The notes beneath the pieces were generated by a model. The model had not been told where the DNA came from and ran no database searches. It worked only from the letters and a program-made list of their open reading frames with translations. DNA of 64,000 nt from Dyadobacter luticola (GTDB lineage: Bacteria > Bacteroidota > Bacteroidia > Cytophagales > Spirosomataceae). Each line of letters begins with the position of its first letter. Within the stretch, counting starts at the first letter, position 1. Positions 37,292 through 44,768 of the stretch are shown piece by piece. The translations under genes were made by a program, and so were the position numbers. The stretch is taken from NCBI RefSeq assembly GCF_005860805.1, contig NZ_VCEJ01000004.1, forward strand, positions 1,426,001-1,490,000, written 5' to 3'.

Positions 37292-37336
37292 TTTTTGGTT
37301 AGTATATACCAATATTTGTTAAGCGTTGTAATCAGA

Positions 37337-37370
37337 AAAGCCTCTGTACATTCAGTGCAGAGGCTTTCTT
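37337..37370. terminator. Bidirectional terminator between susD and hsp20
   Basis: AAAGCCTCTGTAC (37337-37349) pairs with GTGCAGAGGCTTT (37355-37367) around ATTCA, with one G-T pair. T-rich ends are present on both strands, fitting two converging transcripts. Confidence 0.8.
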
Positions 37371-37390
37371 AGTGTTTGGCTAATAGTTAA

Positions 37391-37825
37391 TTAGTTAACC
37401 CTGATTTCCTGGGCAGGTTTTTCAGAGCCGGGAATGATGGGCAATGTAAGTTGTAGGATACCATTCACATATTCTGCACGAATGTTCTCCGCATCCACCG
37501 TTTCATCAATCATGAAGCTCCGCTCGAAAGAAGTTTTGCTGAACTCGTGCCTGATCCAGTTTTTGTTGTCCTTCGCTTCCTCGCTGAATGCGTAGGAGAT
37601 GGTCAGCTCGTGACCTTTAATGTTAATCTTGAAATCCTCTTTCGACCGGTCGGGCGCGAAAACGAAAAGCTCGTAGGTGCTGGCATTTTTTACAATATTT
37701 ACCGGTACTCGGTATTCTCTCCGGCCGCCGCCGAAGCCCCTGCCAAAATGTTCGTGGCCCATGCCAAAACCATGGTGGCCGAAGGCACGCATGCCTACTC
37801 CACGGTTTCCATATCTGTTACACAT
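37391..37825 (-). CDS. Hsp20/alpha-crystallin small heat-shock protein
   Basis: 144 residues. An N-terminal segment (about 1-36) rich in Gly, His, Arg and Phe (GHHGFGMGHEHFGRGFGGG) precedes an alpha-crystallin domain: VPVNIVKNASTYELFVFAPDRSKEDFKINIKGHELTISY and AEYVNGILQLTLPII. The tail EIRVN provides the I-x-V motif used for oligomer assembly. It is an ATP-independent holdase. It is the last gene of a three-gene set with two small envelope proteins (12 bp from the nearest), starting behind a palindrome at 38339. Confidence 0.88.
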   Translation of the reverse strand: MCNRYGNRGVGMRAFGHHGFGMGHEHFGRGFGGGRREYRVPVNIVKNASTYELFVFAPDRSKEDFKINIKGHELTISYAFSEEAKDNKNWIRHEFSKTSFERSFMIDETVDAENIRAEYVNGILQLTLPIIPGSEKPAQEIRVN

Positions 37826-37837
37826 TGTTTTTTCTAT

Positions 37838-38056
37838 TTATTGGTTATCTGAATTCTCCACAGGCCTTTCCTGTGCATTTTCGTGACTGCTATGTGCATC
37901 CCGGTGATGGTTTTTCCAGGAATGCTGGCCGCAGCCGTAGCCGCCATGTTGTCCCCACATACTGCGGTGGAAACGATCCCCGACCGTCAGGTGCAGGGTC
38001 GCTGCGGTGACCAGCGCTACGCTGATCCCGAGCAACGCTCTTGTGCTTCGTCTCAT
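37838..38056 (-). CDS. Small His-rich exported protein
   Basis: 72 residues. The N-terminal hydrophobic stretch after MRRSTR (ALLGISVALVTAATLHL) is a signal peptide or membrane anchor. The rest is rich in His, Gly and Ser (QHGGYGCGQHSWKNHHRDAHSSHENAQ), hinting at metal binding. There is no family I recognise. It is packed between the 85-residue membrane protein (3 bp apart) and hsp20 (12 bp), which supports it being real. Confidence 0.55.
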   Translation of the reverse strand: MRRSTRALLGISVALVTAATLHLTVGDRFHRSMWGQHGGYGCGQHSWKNHHRDAHSSHENAQERPVENSDNQ

Positions 38057-38059
38057 GAT

Positions 38060-38317
38060 TTATATCTGTTTTGGATTTTGGTTAAAATGATCATGAAGTC
38101 CTTCTTCTTTTCCGCGAAAGGGTTCTACCACTTCATAGTTGCTGTAATATGGGTGAAACCTTCTCCATCTTCTGGCGCGTCGCCCGGCTATTAACCGGAA
38201 AATGAAGCCGATAAAAAGGAAGAAAAATACGACCCTGAATAAAATAAAGGGGATGGCAAAAAGCAGGATGCCTCCAAGGATACCCGCGGCTACAACTTTC
38301 AAAATGGGTGCGATCAT
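38060..38317 (-). CDS. Small membrane protein of unknown function
   Basis: 85 residues with a long hydrophobic region (about 5-42, two membrane segments: VVAAGILGGILLFAIPFILF, RVVFFFLFIGFIFRLI), then a basic RRARRWRRF and an acidic-aromatic tail. No family recognised. It is first in the set with the His-rich protein and Hsp20. A 16-bp palindrome lies 22 bp upstream of its ATG and could control the whole set. Confidence 0.6.
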   Translation of the reverse strand: MIAPILKVVAAGILGGILLFAIPFILFRVVFFFLFIGFIFRLIAGRRARRWRRFHPYYSNYEVVEPFRGKEEGLHDHFNQNPKQI

Positions 38318-38338
38318 GGCGTCTGATTGTTAGAATGT

Positions 38339-38354
38339 TACACAACATTGTGTA
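38339..38354. promoter_or_regulatory. Operator-like palindrome TACACAACATTGTGTA
   Basis: Perfect 7-bp arms (TACACAA/TTGTGTA) are separated by CA. It begins 22 bp upstream of the first gene of the hsp20 set, on the minus strand. No cognate regulator is encoded next to it. Confidence 0.55.
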
Positions 38355-38404
38355 CAATAGGGCAGACGTGGAGAAAGCAGAAATACTTTAATTTTTGTAA
38401 AAAT

Positions 38405-38431
38405 AAAACCCGGCTTTCTGGGCCGGGTTTT
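38405..38431 (-). terminator. Terminator of the sigma-factor operon
   Basis: AAAACCCGGC (38405-38414) and GCCGGGTTTT (38422-38431) form a perfect 10-bp stem with a 7-nt loop. It lies just past the stop of the 129-residue membrane protein. On the minus strand the stem ends in TTTTATTT. Confidence 0.85.
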
Positions 38432-38434
38432 AGG

Positions 38435-38824
38435 TTAAATATTCTCCGGAGGCCTGGCCCCAGGTGGCCTGCCGCATCTTCTTTTCATTTCCTGTTTGAA
38501 ACGCTGGCGCTCCTCGTCGCTCATGCTCATCCATTTACCCCGAAGGTTGCCAAACTGGCTTCCCGGACCGCCTCCGCGATTAAATTTTTGCCAGCCGCCC
38601 CACTGCTTGTTACGGTCAGGCCGGCCGCGAAATCCGCCGAAAAGTATCTTGCATAAAACAAACAATCCCAGCGCCTGCCAGTAGGAAATCGGGTTGGCCC
38701 CAACTGCCTCGGGAAGTATTTTATTCCAAAGAAAACGCACCACTGCTGCCAGGGCGAAAATCCCGGCTATGATAAAAACCGGAATAAATGCGAAGCGCTT
38801 TTTATGTCTGTCTTGCTGGTTCAT
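38435..38824 (-). CDS. Membrane protein paired with the ECF sigma factor
   Basis: 129 residues from the ATG at 38824 (MNQQDRHKKRF); the longer frame starts at TTG. Two hydrophobic segments (FAFIPVFIIAGIFALAAVVRFLW; ISYWQALGLFVLCKILFGGF) are followed by a Gly/Arg-rich stretch and a helical tail, MSMSDEERQRFKQEMKRRCG. It begins 11 bp after the sigma-factor stop, which suggests co-transcription and perhaps control of the sigma factor or a role as its target. It is not a recognised anti-sigma family (no ASD/zinc motif), so the function is unknown. Confidence 0.65.
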   Translation of the reverse strand: MNQQDRHKKRFAFIPVFIIAGIFALAAVVRFLWNKILPEAVGANPISYWQALGLFVLCKILFGGFRGRPDRNKQWGGWQKFNRGGGPGSQFGNLRGKWMSMSDEERQRFKQEMKRRCGRPPGARPPENI

Positions 38825-38835
38825 GATCACCAAAT

Positions 38836-39384
38836 TTAATAATTAACGAACTCCCGGTAAATAGAATCTAATCGTTCCCGCAAATGCTGGACCGCGTAAC
38901 GTTTACGTGATATCAATGTTTTAATGTTGTCGCCCGTCCTGTCTGAGATTTGTTGAAATGTCTGGTCTTCCAGCTCATTCCATATAAAGACGTTCCGCTG
39001 GTTTTCGGGCAGCTCTGCCAGGGCCAGTTGCAGCTGCTCCCAGAAAAGGTCTTTCATATAAGCCGTTTCCGGCGTATTGTCGTCGGCGAGCAGGATATCT
39101 TTGAAGTGAAATTCGCCCTCCTCGTCCTCATAACCATGATCTTCCAGCGAATCCGGTTTTTGTTTGCGGTACTTGTCAATGATACGGTTTCTGGCAACCC
39201 GGTAAAGCCAACTTCCGATCTGTTCAATCGCCTCTATCTCAGGCAGGCTGCTTAGTTGAAACCACACATCCTGCAAAATATCTTCCGCGTCCTCATCGGT
39301 GTTCACACGCTGCCGGATAAAGCTCAGCAGCTGCTTACTGTATGATGTGACGGTTTGAATGATATTTGGTTTCTTCTGGGACAA
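38836..39384 (-). CDS. ECF-type RNA polymerase sigma factor
   Basis: 182 residues. Region 2 is RVNTDEDAEDILQDVWFQL ... IGSWLYRVARNRIIDKYRKQK (about 26-76); region 4 is LAELPENQRNVFIWNELEDQTFQQISDRTG plus the recognition helix (about 125-172). It fits the sigma-70 ECF family. A long acidic linker (EDHGYEDEEGEFHF) joins the regions. ECF factors direct RNA polymerase to stress or envelope regulons. There is no FecR-type anti-sigma next to it; the only co-directional partner is a small membrane protein. Confidence 0.9.
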   Translation of the reverse strand: MSQKKPNIIQTVTSYSKQLLSFIRQRVNTDEDAEDILQDVWFQLSSLPEIEAIEQIGSWLYRVARNRIIDKYRKQKPDSLEDHGYEDEEGEFHFKDILLADDNTPETAYMKDLFWEQLQLALAELPENQRNVFIWNELEDQTFQQISDRTGDNIKTLISRKRYAVQHLRERLDSIYREFVNY

Positions 39385-39868
39385 CTGACCGGAGGATTGA
39401 TTGCAGATTAATAGACGGGTGGTTTTCTAAAATACTTTAATGTTCTGAGGATTTTTTTGCCACGAATGCACCGCAGCGGTGGCCGCGACTTCACCACGAA
39501 TTCTTTCGATCTGTAATGTTCCCAAATTCCCTTTAAATGTCAGATGAACAATTGTCAATGCTTATTCTTGGTTTTGTACAACAAGGCGGGATTTGTACTT
39601 TTCTAATTTAACTGTCAAATTTCAAACGACTTGTTGTACTTTTGTTATAAACGTATCACTATTCCTATATTTATAGATCACACTAAAAAGAACTTTCTTA
39701 ATGTGAAAATGCGGTTATTGACTTGTATTGAAGATGTTGCCTACATTTGAATCATCAAACCAGTCGGACACAGCGTTTTAGAGCCTGACTTGCTAAGTAG
39801 ATTTCGATTAAGTGCAAATATTCAAAAAGTACAACAGAACATTAGTTAGACATTAAACATTAGGAAAC
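39385..39868. other. Repeat-rich intergenic region before the secreted protein gene
   Basis: No gene is visible in these 484 bp. TTGTACTTTT occurs at 39593-39602 and 39634-39643, and inverted at 39825-39834; extended to 12 bp (TGTTGTACTTTT), the copies at 39632-39643 and 39825-39836 face each other across a 205-bp unit. GTACAACAAG (39576-39585) is also inverted to CTTGTTGTAC (39630-39639). CACCGC-A-GCGGTG lies at 39469-39481. It might be a degenerate MITE or regulator sites. Confidence 0.5.
39717..39749 (+). promoter_or_regulatory. Possible promoter of the secreted protein gene
   Basis: ATTG (39717-39720), a 21-bp spacer and TACATTTG (39742-39749) fit the Bacteroidota pattern. The untranslated leader would be about 110 nt. 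Confidence 0.4.
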
Positions 39869-40225
39869 ATGAAAAAAGTATTTTTGACAATCGCAGTTTT
39901 GGTGGGAGTATCAGCTGCAAACCTTTCTATCGCTGGCGAAAAAGCAAACACTTCAATTGAGTTGGTTTCAACAGGCGAATTGAAATTCAAACTTTCTCTT
40001 GACAACGTAAAAGAAAGATCCTCTATCGTAATCAAAGATTTCGGCGGCGATACTGTTTACAGCTCAAACCTTCCAAAATCTGAAAACTTCTCGAAAGTAT
40101 TCGACTTGTCGAACCTTTCAGACGGTACTTACACATTCGTGATCAACAATGGCGGTGAAATTTCTTCTAAACCATTCTCTATCTCGACTGAAACAAAACG
40201 TCAGGTTGTTGCAGTAGTAAAATAA
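39869..40225 (+). CDS. Small secreted protein, probably highly expressed
   Basis: 118 residues with a clear signal peptide (MKKVFLTIAVLVGVSAANLSIAG). The mature 95 residues are beta-rich (IELVSTGELKFKLSLDN, SSIVIKDFGGDTVYSSNL, DGTYTFVINNGGEISSKPFSI), in the style of a single Ig-like or T9SS-tail-like sandwich, but the type IX sorting tail itself is not present. Codon use differs from its neighbours: there is no CTG, CCG or GCG codon, while AAC, TTC, CTT, TCT and CGT are favoured, as in highly expressed genes. Function unknown. Confidence 0.75.
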   Translation: MKKVFLTIAVLVGVSAANLSIAGEKANTSIELVSTGELKFKLSLDNVKERSSIVIKDFGGDTVYSSNLPKSENFSKVFDLSNLSDGTYTFVINNGGEISSKPFSISTETKRQVVAVVK

Positions 40226-40245
40226 TCAGCCGCTTATCGGCATGA

Positions 40246-40276
40246 AAAAGGCAGTCCGGGTCTCGGGCTGCCTTTT
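40246..40276. terminator. Bidirectional terminator
   Basis: AAAAGGCAGTCCG (40246-40258) pairs with CGGGCTGCCTTTT (40264-40276) around GGTCT, with one G-T pair. It lies between the converging secreted-protein and oxidoreductase genes, with T-runs on both strands. Confidence 0.87.
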
Positions 40277-40297
40277 ATTGTTTTTATAAAAACCGAC

Positions 40298-41335
40298 TTA
40301 ATAAGTCATCACCTGCTTCTCTTCGCTGCTCTTGAATGCCAGGTCAATTACCCGGGCGGTGCGTACTACCTCTTCCGGTTTTACGTCAAGTTCGGCGCCA
40401 TTTACAATTGCATCGTACACATTCTGGTAAAAAGGCGCATAGTCGCCGGCTTCACTTTCGATAATTCCGGTAAAATCTTTGCTGTACAAGGTTCCCCAGC
40501 GGTCTTCCGGTTCGATGCCCCACGGCTGCTCGGTAGGCAGAATGTTTTTTCTTAATGTTTCCTCCTGCGGATCGAGGCCGCCTTTGATGAAAGAGCCTTT
40601 GGTCCCGTGCAAAACGTACCGGAGCTTGTTTTCGTAAACCATCAGGCTTGACTTGACGATTACCAGCTTGTCTTTGTAACCCAGCCGAATGTCGAAATAA
40701 TCATCCACTTCACTGTTTGGACGCACGGTTCTGATCTCTGCCGTAACAGTTTCAGGTTCACCAAATAACACCAGCGCCTGGTCGATCAAATGCGGGCCGA
40801 GGTTGTATACATTGCCACCGACGGGTACCTTTTTTTCTTTCCAGGATTCGGTCGGTACTACTTCTCTGAAACGATCGTAGCGGCTTTCGTACTCCACAAT
40901 GTCGCCCAGCTTTCCTTCGGCGATCAGTTTTTTTACGGTTAAAAAATCTGAATCCCAGCGACGGTTTTGGTAGGCAGTCAGTATCAAACCTTTTTCTCTT
41001 GCCAAATCTGCCAGCTGTCGGGCTTCGCTTTCGGTAGCAGCAAACGGTTTTTCTATCACCACGTGCTTCCCATTTTCCAGTGCGTCCATCGCATACGGAA
41101 AGTGGGTATCATTGGGCGTGCAGATAAAAACAAGGTCAATTTCAGGGTCGCTCAGCAGCTCGTCGGTAGAGCGGGCGTTTTCAATGTTCGGGTCAAATTC
41201 CTGCGCTTCGTTTTTAGATCTTTCCACAACGGTTTTGATCTTAAAACCCGGATTGGTACTCAGAAACGGGGAGTGAAAATATCGGCCGGACAATCCAAAG
41301 CCGATCAGCCCGACATTTAAAATTTTTGAAGACAT
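40298..41335 (-). CDS. Gfo/Idh/MocA-family NAD(P)-dependent oxidoreductase
   Basis: 345 residues. The N-terminal Rossmann fold has GLIGFGLSGRYFHSPFL (about 9-25), then FICTPNDTHFPYAMDALENGKHVVIEKPFA with the family's catalytic-type EKP. The C-terminal half is the alpha/beta substrate domain with NVYNLGPHLIDQAL. It oxidises or reduces a sugar or inositol derivative; the substrate is not known. No export signal is present. An isomerase-like gene lies upstream on the same strand, but a promoter in the 68-bp gap suggests separate transcription. Confidence 0.9.
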   Translation of the reverse strand: MSSKILNVGLIGFGLSGRYFHSPFLSTNPGFKIKTVVERSKNEAQEFDPNIENARSTDELLSDPEIDLVFICTPNDTHFPYAMDALENGKHVVIEKPFAATESEARQLADLAREKGLILTAYQNRRWDSDFLTVKKLIAEGKLGDIVEYESRYDRFREVVPTESWKEKKVPVGGNVYNLGPHLIDQALVLFGEPETVTAEIRTVRPNSEVDDYFDIRLGYKDKLVIVKSSLMVYENKLRYVLHGTKGSFIKGGLDPQEETLRKNILPTEQPWGIEPEDRWGTLYSKDFTGIIESEAGDYAPFYQNVYDAIVNGAELDVKPEEVVRTARVIDLAFKSSEEKQVMTY

Positions 41336-41363
41336 ATTGTATAAGGTATGTTACACTTTTAGA

Positions 41364-41394
41364 CAAAAGTAATTTTTAGCGGTTAAGAGTCAAC
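41364..41394 (-). promoter_or_regulatory. Probable promoter of the Gfo/Idh/MocA gene
   Basis: On the minus strand: GTTG (41394-41391), a 19-bp spacer, TACTTTTG (41371-41364). The ATG at 41335 is 28 bp downstream. Confidence 0.5.
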
Positions 41395-41403
41395 CCTGCG
41401 GCA

Positions 41404-42357
41404 TTACGATTCGGCCCAGAGTTCCTTTACTTTTTGCAAATCCCGCTTCATCGCGTCGAAAACCACTTTTTTATCCACGGTGATCTTGTCTGCGCCCTGG
41501 TCTGCGCCGCCGAGCGGGTATTCAAGATGAAGACATATCGGCACCTCGATTTTGTAGTCTTTTAAAAGTTTGAAATACGTTTTAAAATCCACCATCCCTT
41601 CGCCCAGCGGGACACTTTTCACGGCCCACCTACCATTGTTTTTCTCCCAGATAAAATCTTTGATGACAATTGTTTTAATGTGTGGCCGGATCAGGTTAAA
41701 ACCAGTTTGCCACGACATTCCGCCTTCCACCGTCGCGTGCCGAATGTCGTATTGGGCGCCCATCGTTTTCGGATCCGCTTTTTGTAAAATGTTCCAGGTT
41801 TCGAACATCGATGCACCAACCATTCTGCCGGAGTGATTTTGATAACAACCCGTCAGGCCGATCTGAGCATTTAATTTGCCCAAACCCATCATTTTTTCCT
41901 GAAAACCGGCCAGTTGTTCCGGAATGGTCTGCTGCTCATTATACCTATACCAGTTCATGCGGTAATATTTGAAACCCAGTTTGGCGGCGGTTTCCAATAC
42001 TTTTTTATCAACTGCGTTATTCGCATCCTCCACCGCGGTACAGAACATCAGCGGCGAAAATCCCACCTTTTTCATCGCTTCCACAGCCATCGGCAGATCA
42101 GTTTCCACTTTTTCCGGCACTACGTGACCTTTCGGGCGCACGGTCAGATCAATTCCGTCGAAACCAATTTCTTTGGCGGTTTCGGACATATCCTGGTAAT
42201 TCAGGAATTGCAGGTGCTTGGAGAAGATGTTGATCTTCGGAGTATCAGCCCAGGTTGTTTTCGGTTTTGAGATTGCCTGACTAACCACACCCGGAATGAT
42301 ACTACCAGCGATAGCGCTGTTGATGAGGAAATTACGTCTGGAAATGTGCTCGTTCAT
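41404..42357 (-). CDS. Xylose-isomerase-like TIM-barrel protein with Tat signal
   Basis: 317 residues. It starts with a twin-arginine signal (SRRNFLINSAIAGSIIPG), so it is probably exported folded. The remainder is a sugar phosphate isomerase/epimerase-type barrel: MSETAKEIGFDGIDLTVRP, FKYYRMNWYRYNE, GLTGCYQNHSG, QYDIRHATVEGG, IVIKDFIWEK and CLHLEYPLGG. His and Glu/Asp residues at strand ends fit a metal site. Such periplasmic homologues in Bacteroidota often sit beside Gfo/Idh/MocA oxidoreductases, as here. The reaction is unknown. Confidence 0.86.
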   Translation of the reverse strand: MNEHISRRNFLINSAIAGSIIPGVVSQAISKPKTTWADTPKINIFSKHLQFLNYQDMSETAKEIGFDGIDLTVRPKGHVVPEKVETDLPMAVEAMKKVGFSPLMFCTAVEDANNAVDKKVLETAAKLGFKYYRMNWYRYNEQQTIPEQLAGFQEKMMGLGKLNAQIGLTGCYQNHSGRMVGASMFETWNILQKADPKTMGAQYDIRHATVEGGMSWQTGFNLIRPHIKTIVIKDFIWEKNNGRWAVKSVPLGEGMVDFKTYFKLLKDYKIEVPICLHLEYPLGGADQGADKITVDKKVVFDAMKRDLQKVKELWAES

Positions 42358-42552
42358 CGTCTTCGTTTTGATTCATAAGTGTGTAAGCTGCACTTTTTAC
42401 CTTCTTATCAAATCATTCACTTTTAGGACGCGCAATGTTGGCTTCGACCCGGAAAAAGAAAGTTTTATCATATATAAAGAACACAATTTGCGCACCGGAA
42501 AAAGTCTGCAAAGGAATGGCAGGTGCGAGGCTGACCTTTTTTTTAAAATGTG

Positions 42553-42560
42553 TATTTTTG
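42553..42560 (+). promoter_or_regulatory. -7 box directly before tsaE (possible leaderless mRNA)
   Basis: TATTTTTG matches TAnnTTTG, and only 4 nt (CTGC) separate it from the tsaE ATG at 42565. Transcription from it would start at or next to the start codon. Confidence 0.5.
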
Positions 42561-42564
42561 CTGC

Positions 42565-43005
42565 ATGACCGCCGAGCCTGCCATCTTACATTTCAAAGCC
42601 CTTGATGAACTGGAACAAGTAGCCGCCCGCCTGCTGGATCTGGGCGGAGATACTCCGGTGTGGCTTTTTGAAGGTCAAATGGGCGCTGGAAAAACAACAC
42701 TGATCAAAGCGCTCTGCGAGAGATTAGGCGTAACTTCACACATTCAGAGTCCTACATTTTCGCTCGTCAACGAGTATGAAGCGGGTGGAAAACTCATTTA
42801 TCATTTTGATTTTTACCGCATTAAGGACGAGACCGAGGCGCTGGATATGGGTGTGGAAGAATATTTCTATTCCGGCGATTTCTGTTTTGTCGAGTGGCCG
42901 GTCAAAATCGAGTCGCTGTGGCCCGAGAAGTATTTATATCTCAACCTTCAGGCCGACGAAAGTGGTATGAGAATGTTGAAGGTTACAAAGGTATTGGGGT
43001 CTTAA
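42565..43005 (+). CDS. tsaE: tRNA threonylcarbamoyladenosine biosynthesis ATPase TsaE
   Basis: 146 residues from the ATG at 42565 (MTAEPAILHFKALDEL); an earlier ATG at 42550 precedes the promoter box and is unlikely. The P-loop GQMGAGKTT is followed by SPTFSLVNEYE, IYHFDFYRIKD and FVEWPVKI, all typical of TsaE (YjeE). With TsaB and TsaD it drives formation of t6A at position 37 of ANN-decoding tRNAs. An alanine dehydrogenase gene follows 30 bp later. Confidence 0.93.
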   Translation: MTAEPAILHFKALDELEQVAARLLDLGGDTPVWLFEGQMGAGKTTLIKALCERLGVTSHIQSPTFSLVNEYEAGGKLIYHFDFYRIKDETEALDMGVEEYFYSGDFCFVEWPVKIESLWPEKYLYLNLQADESGMRMLKVTKVLGS

Positions 43006-43035
43006 AATTGGTTTCACTTTCATTTTTGCTCATTA

Positions 43036-44262
43036 ATGGCACAACCTCAGATTACCGGCTTTGAAGAGCTTGCCAAGCAGTCGGTACTGTATCCGCAAGA
43101 ATCGTTGATGGCAGTTCGTAAGGACCAGAATTCGCTGCACATTGGCCTGCCCAAGGAAGTTTCTTTGCAGGAAAGCCGCATCGCACTTACGCCCGACGCC
43201 GTCGCGATACTTGTCAGAAATGGCCACGAAGTCTGGGTGGAAAAAGATGCCGGGAAGGCTGCCAATCTTTCGGATCACGAATACAGCGAGGCCGGCGCGC
43301 ACATTGTGCAAAGTGTCGAGGAAGTATATCAAGCCAAGGTAATATTAAAAGTAGAGCCGCTGGTCGAGGAGGAGTTCAGGTATATTAAATCCGGTACTAC
43401 CCTTATTTCAGCATTAAACCTGCCCGCCCATGACAGACGTTACTTCGAGCGGCTTAATGAGTTGAAAATCACCGGTATCGGTTACGAACTGATCGAAGAC
43501 AAGGTAGGAGGGAAGCCAATCATCCGGGCGATGGGCGAGATTGCAGGGAGTACCGTTTTACTGATCGCCGCGGAATATTTATCCACCCCAAATGGTGGTC
43601 GCGGCATTATCCTGGGAGGTATTACCGGCGTTCCACCGACTAAAATCGTAATCCTTGGCGCAGGTACCGTTGCCGAATATGCGACCCGCGCGGCGATCAG
43701 CGTCGGCGCCGACATTAAAGTTTTTGATAAACACATTTACCGCCTGCAAAGGCTCAAATATTCTATCGGGCAAAACATTTACACTTCTATTATTGACTCG
43801 GCAACATTAGGAGAGGCAATCGCCAGGGCGGACGTGGTCATCGGCACCATGCGTGCCGAAAACGGGATCAGTCCGCTGGTAGTAACGAAGGAAATGGTAT
43901 CCCAGATGAAGCCGGGGTCGGTGATCATCGACGTCAGCATTGACCAGGGCGGCTCTTTTGAAACTTCCAAAATGACCAGCCACAAGCACCCGACATTCAA
44001 ATACAATGATGTGGTGCATTATTGCGTGCCCAACATTCCGTCGCGGGTGGCGCATACGGCCAGTACGGCGCTAAGCAATGTATTTTTGCCATTTTTATTG
44101 CAAACCGGAACCATCGGCGGTATTGAGGAAATGATTTATGCCAACAGATGGTTTATGAAAGGGGTGTACTGCCACAAAGGAACATTGACCAACTCACACA
44201 TTGCCAGGAGTTTTGATATGAGATACAAGGACCTGACGTTGCTTCTCGCGGCGAGAATGTGA
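43036..44262 (+). CDS. ald: Alanine dehydrogenase
   Basis: 408 residues of the alanine dehydrogenase/PNT family. The N-terminal GLPKEVSLQESRIALTPDAV includes the substrate-binding Arg, KVEPLVEEE holds the catalytic-type Lys, and the NAD-binding Rossmann loop is VILGAGTVAEYATRAA. Later signatures are VIIDVSIDQGG and the YCVPNIPSRVAHTAS region. It interconverts L-alanine and pyruvate plus ammonia with NAD. The first 35 residues extend beyond the usual start but keep an ATG and are plausible. Probably co-transcribed with tsaE. Confidence 0.88.
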   Translation: MAQPQITGFEELAKQSVLYPQESLMAVRKDQNSLHIGLPKEVSLQESRIALTPDAVAILVRNGHEVWVEKDAGKAANLSDHEYSEAGAHIVQSVEEVYQAKVILKVEPLVEEEFRYIKSGTTLISALNLPAHDRRYFERLNELKITGIGYELIEDKVGGKPIIRAMGEIAGSTVLLIAAEYLSTPNGGRGIILGGITGVPPTKIVILGAGTVAEYATRAAISVGADIKVFDKHIYRLQRLKYSIGQNIYTSIIDSATLGEAIARADVVIGTMRAENGISPLVVTKEMVSQMKPGSVIIDVSIDQGGSFETSKMTSHKHPTFKYNDVVHYCVPNIPSRVAHTASTALSNVFLPFLLQTGTIGGIEEMIYANRWFMKGVYCHKGTLTNSHIARSFDMRYKDLTLLLAARM

Positions 44263-44286
44263 TTTTTTTAAAGCTAAAAACCAATC

Positions 44287-44691
44287 ATGATTAACAACAG
44301 TAACGAAAATACCCTGATGGACGATGCCAACTCCCCGGAGTTGAACCAGAAGCTGATGGGCTATATATCAGAGGATTTTATCAAAGTGGCCGACCAGCTG
44401 AAAGAAGCGTCCTACCAGATCAGGAAACGTGGATTTTCGGAACATCCGATTTTTGCTGTTACCAATAATGAAGTGGAACTGGGCGCGCTGCTCATCGATC
44501 GGGAAGAGCTTTCGAATCATTATGTGTACAAAGCGTCTTACATGCAGGAGTTTGTCGACCGGAAACTGATCGGCGAAGAGTCGGTTTTGTTGTTTACAGA
44601 AAACTATAAGAACCCGGATGAATTTTGCTGTCTCTTCGCGCTGATCGGCGAATTTTCAGGATTTGTATTTGTTCCCTACCCCGAGGACTGA
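44287..44691 (+). CDS. Conserved cytosolic protein of unknown function
   Basis: 134 residues, acidic, without signal peptide or membrane segment. Notable stretches are LMGYISEDFIKVADQLKEASYQIRKRGFSEHPIF, LGALLIDREELSNHYVYKASYMQEFVDRKLI and FCCLFALIGEFSGFVFVPYPED. I recall similar short proteins in Cytophagales but know no function. It lies 24 bp after ald on the same strand. Confidence 0.68.
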   Translation: MINNSNENTLMDDANSPELNQKLMGYISEDFIKVADQLKEASYQIRKRGFSEHPIFAVTNNEVELGALLIDREELSNHYVYKASYMQEFVDRKLIGEESVLLFTENYKNPDEFCCLFALIGEFSGFVFVPYPED

Positions 44692-44768
44692 TCGTATTTG
44701 TTTTGGAGGATTAGGTTGAGGCGGAAGATTAGCCCTGTTATTTAAAATTAACACCTCAACGTACCTAT

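Noticed and set aside
38327..38656. Plus-strand frame opposite the sigma-linked membrane protein
   Set aside because: It is antisense to a better-supported gene and crosses the terminator at 38405.
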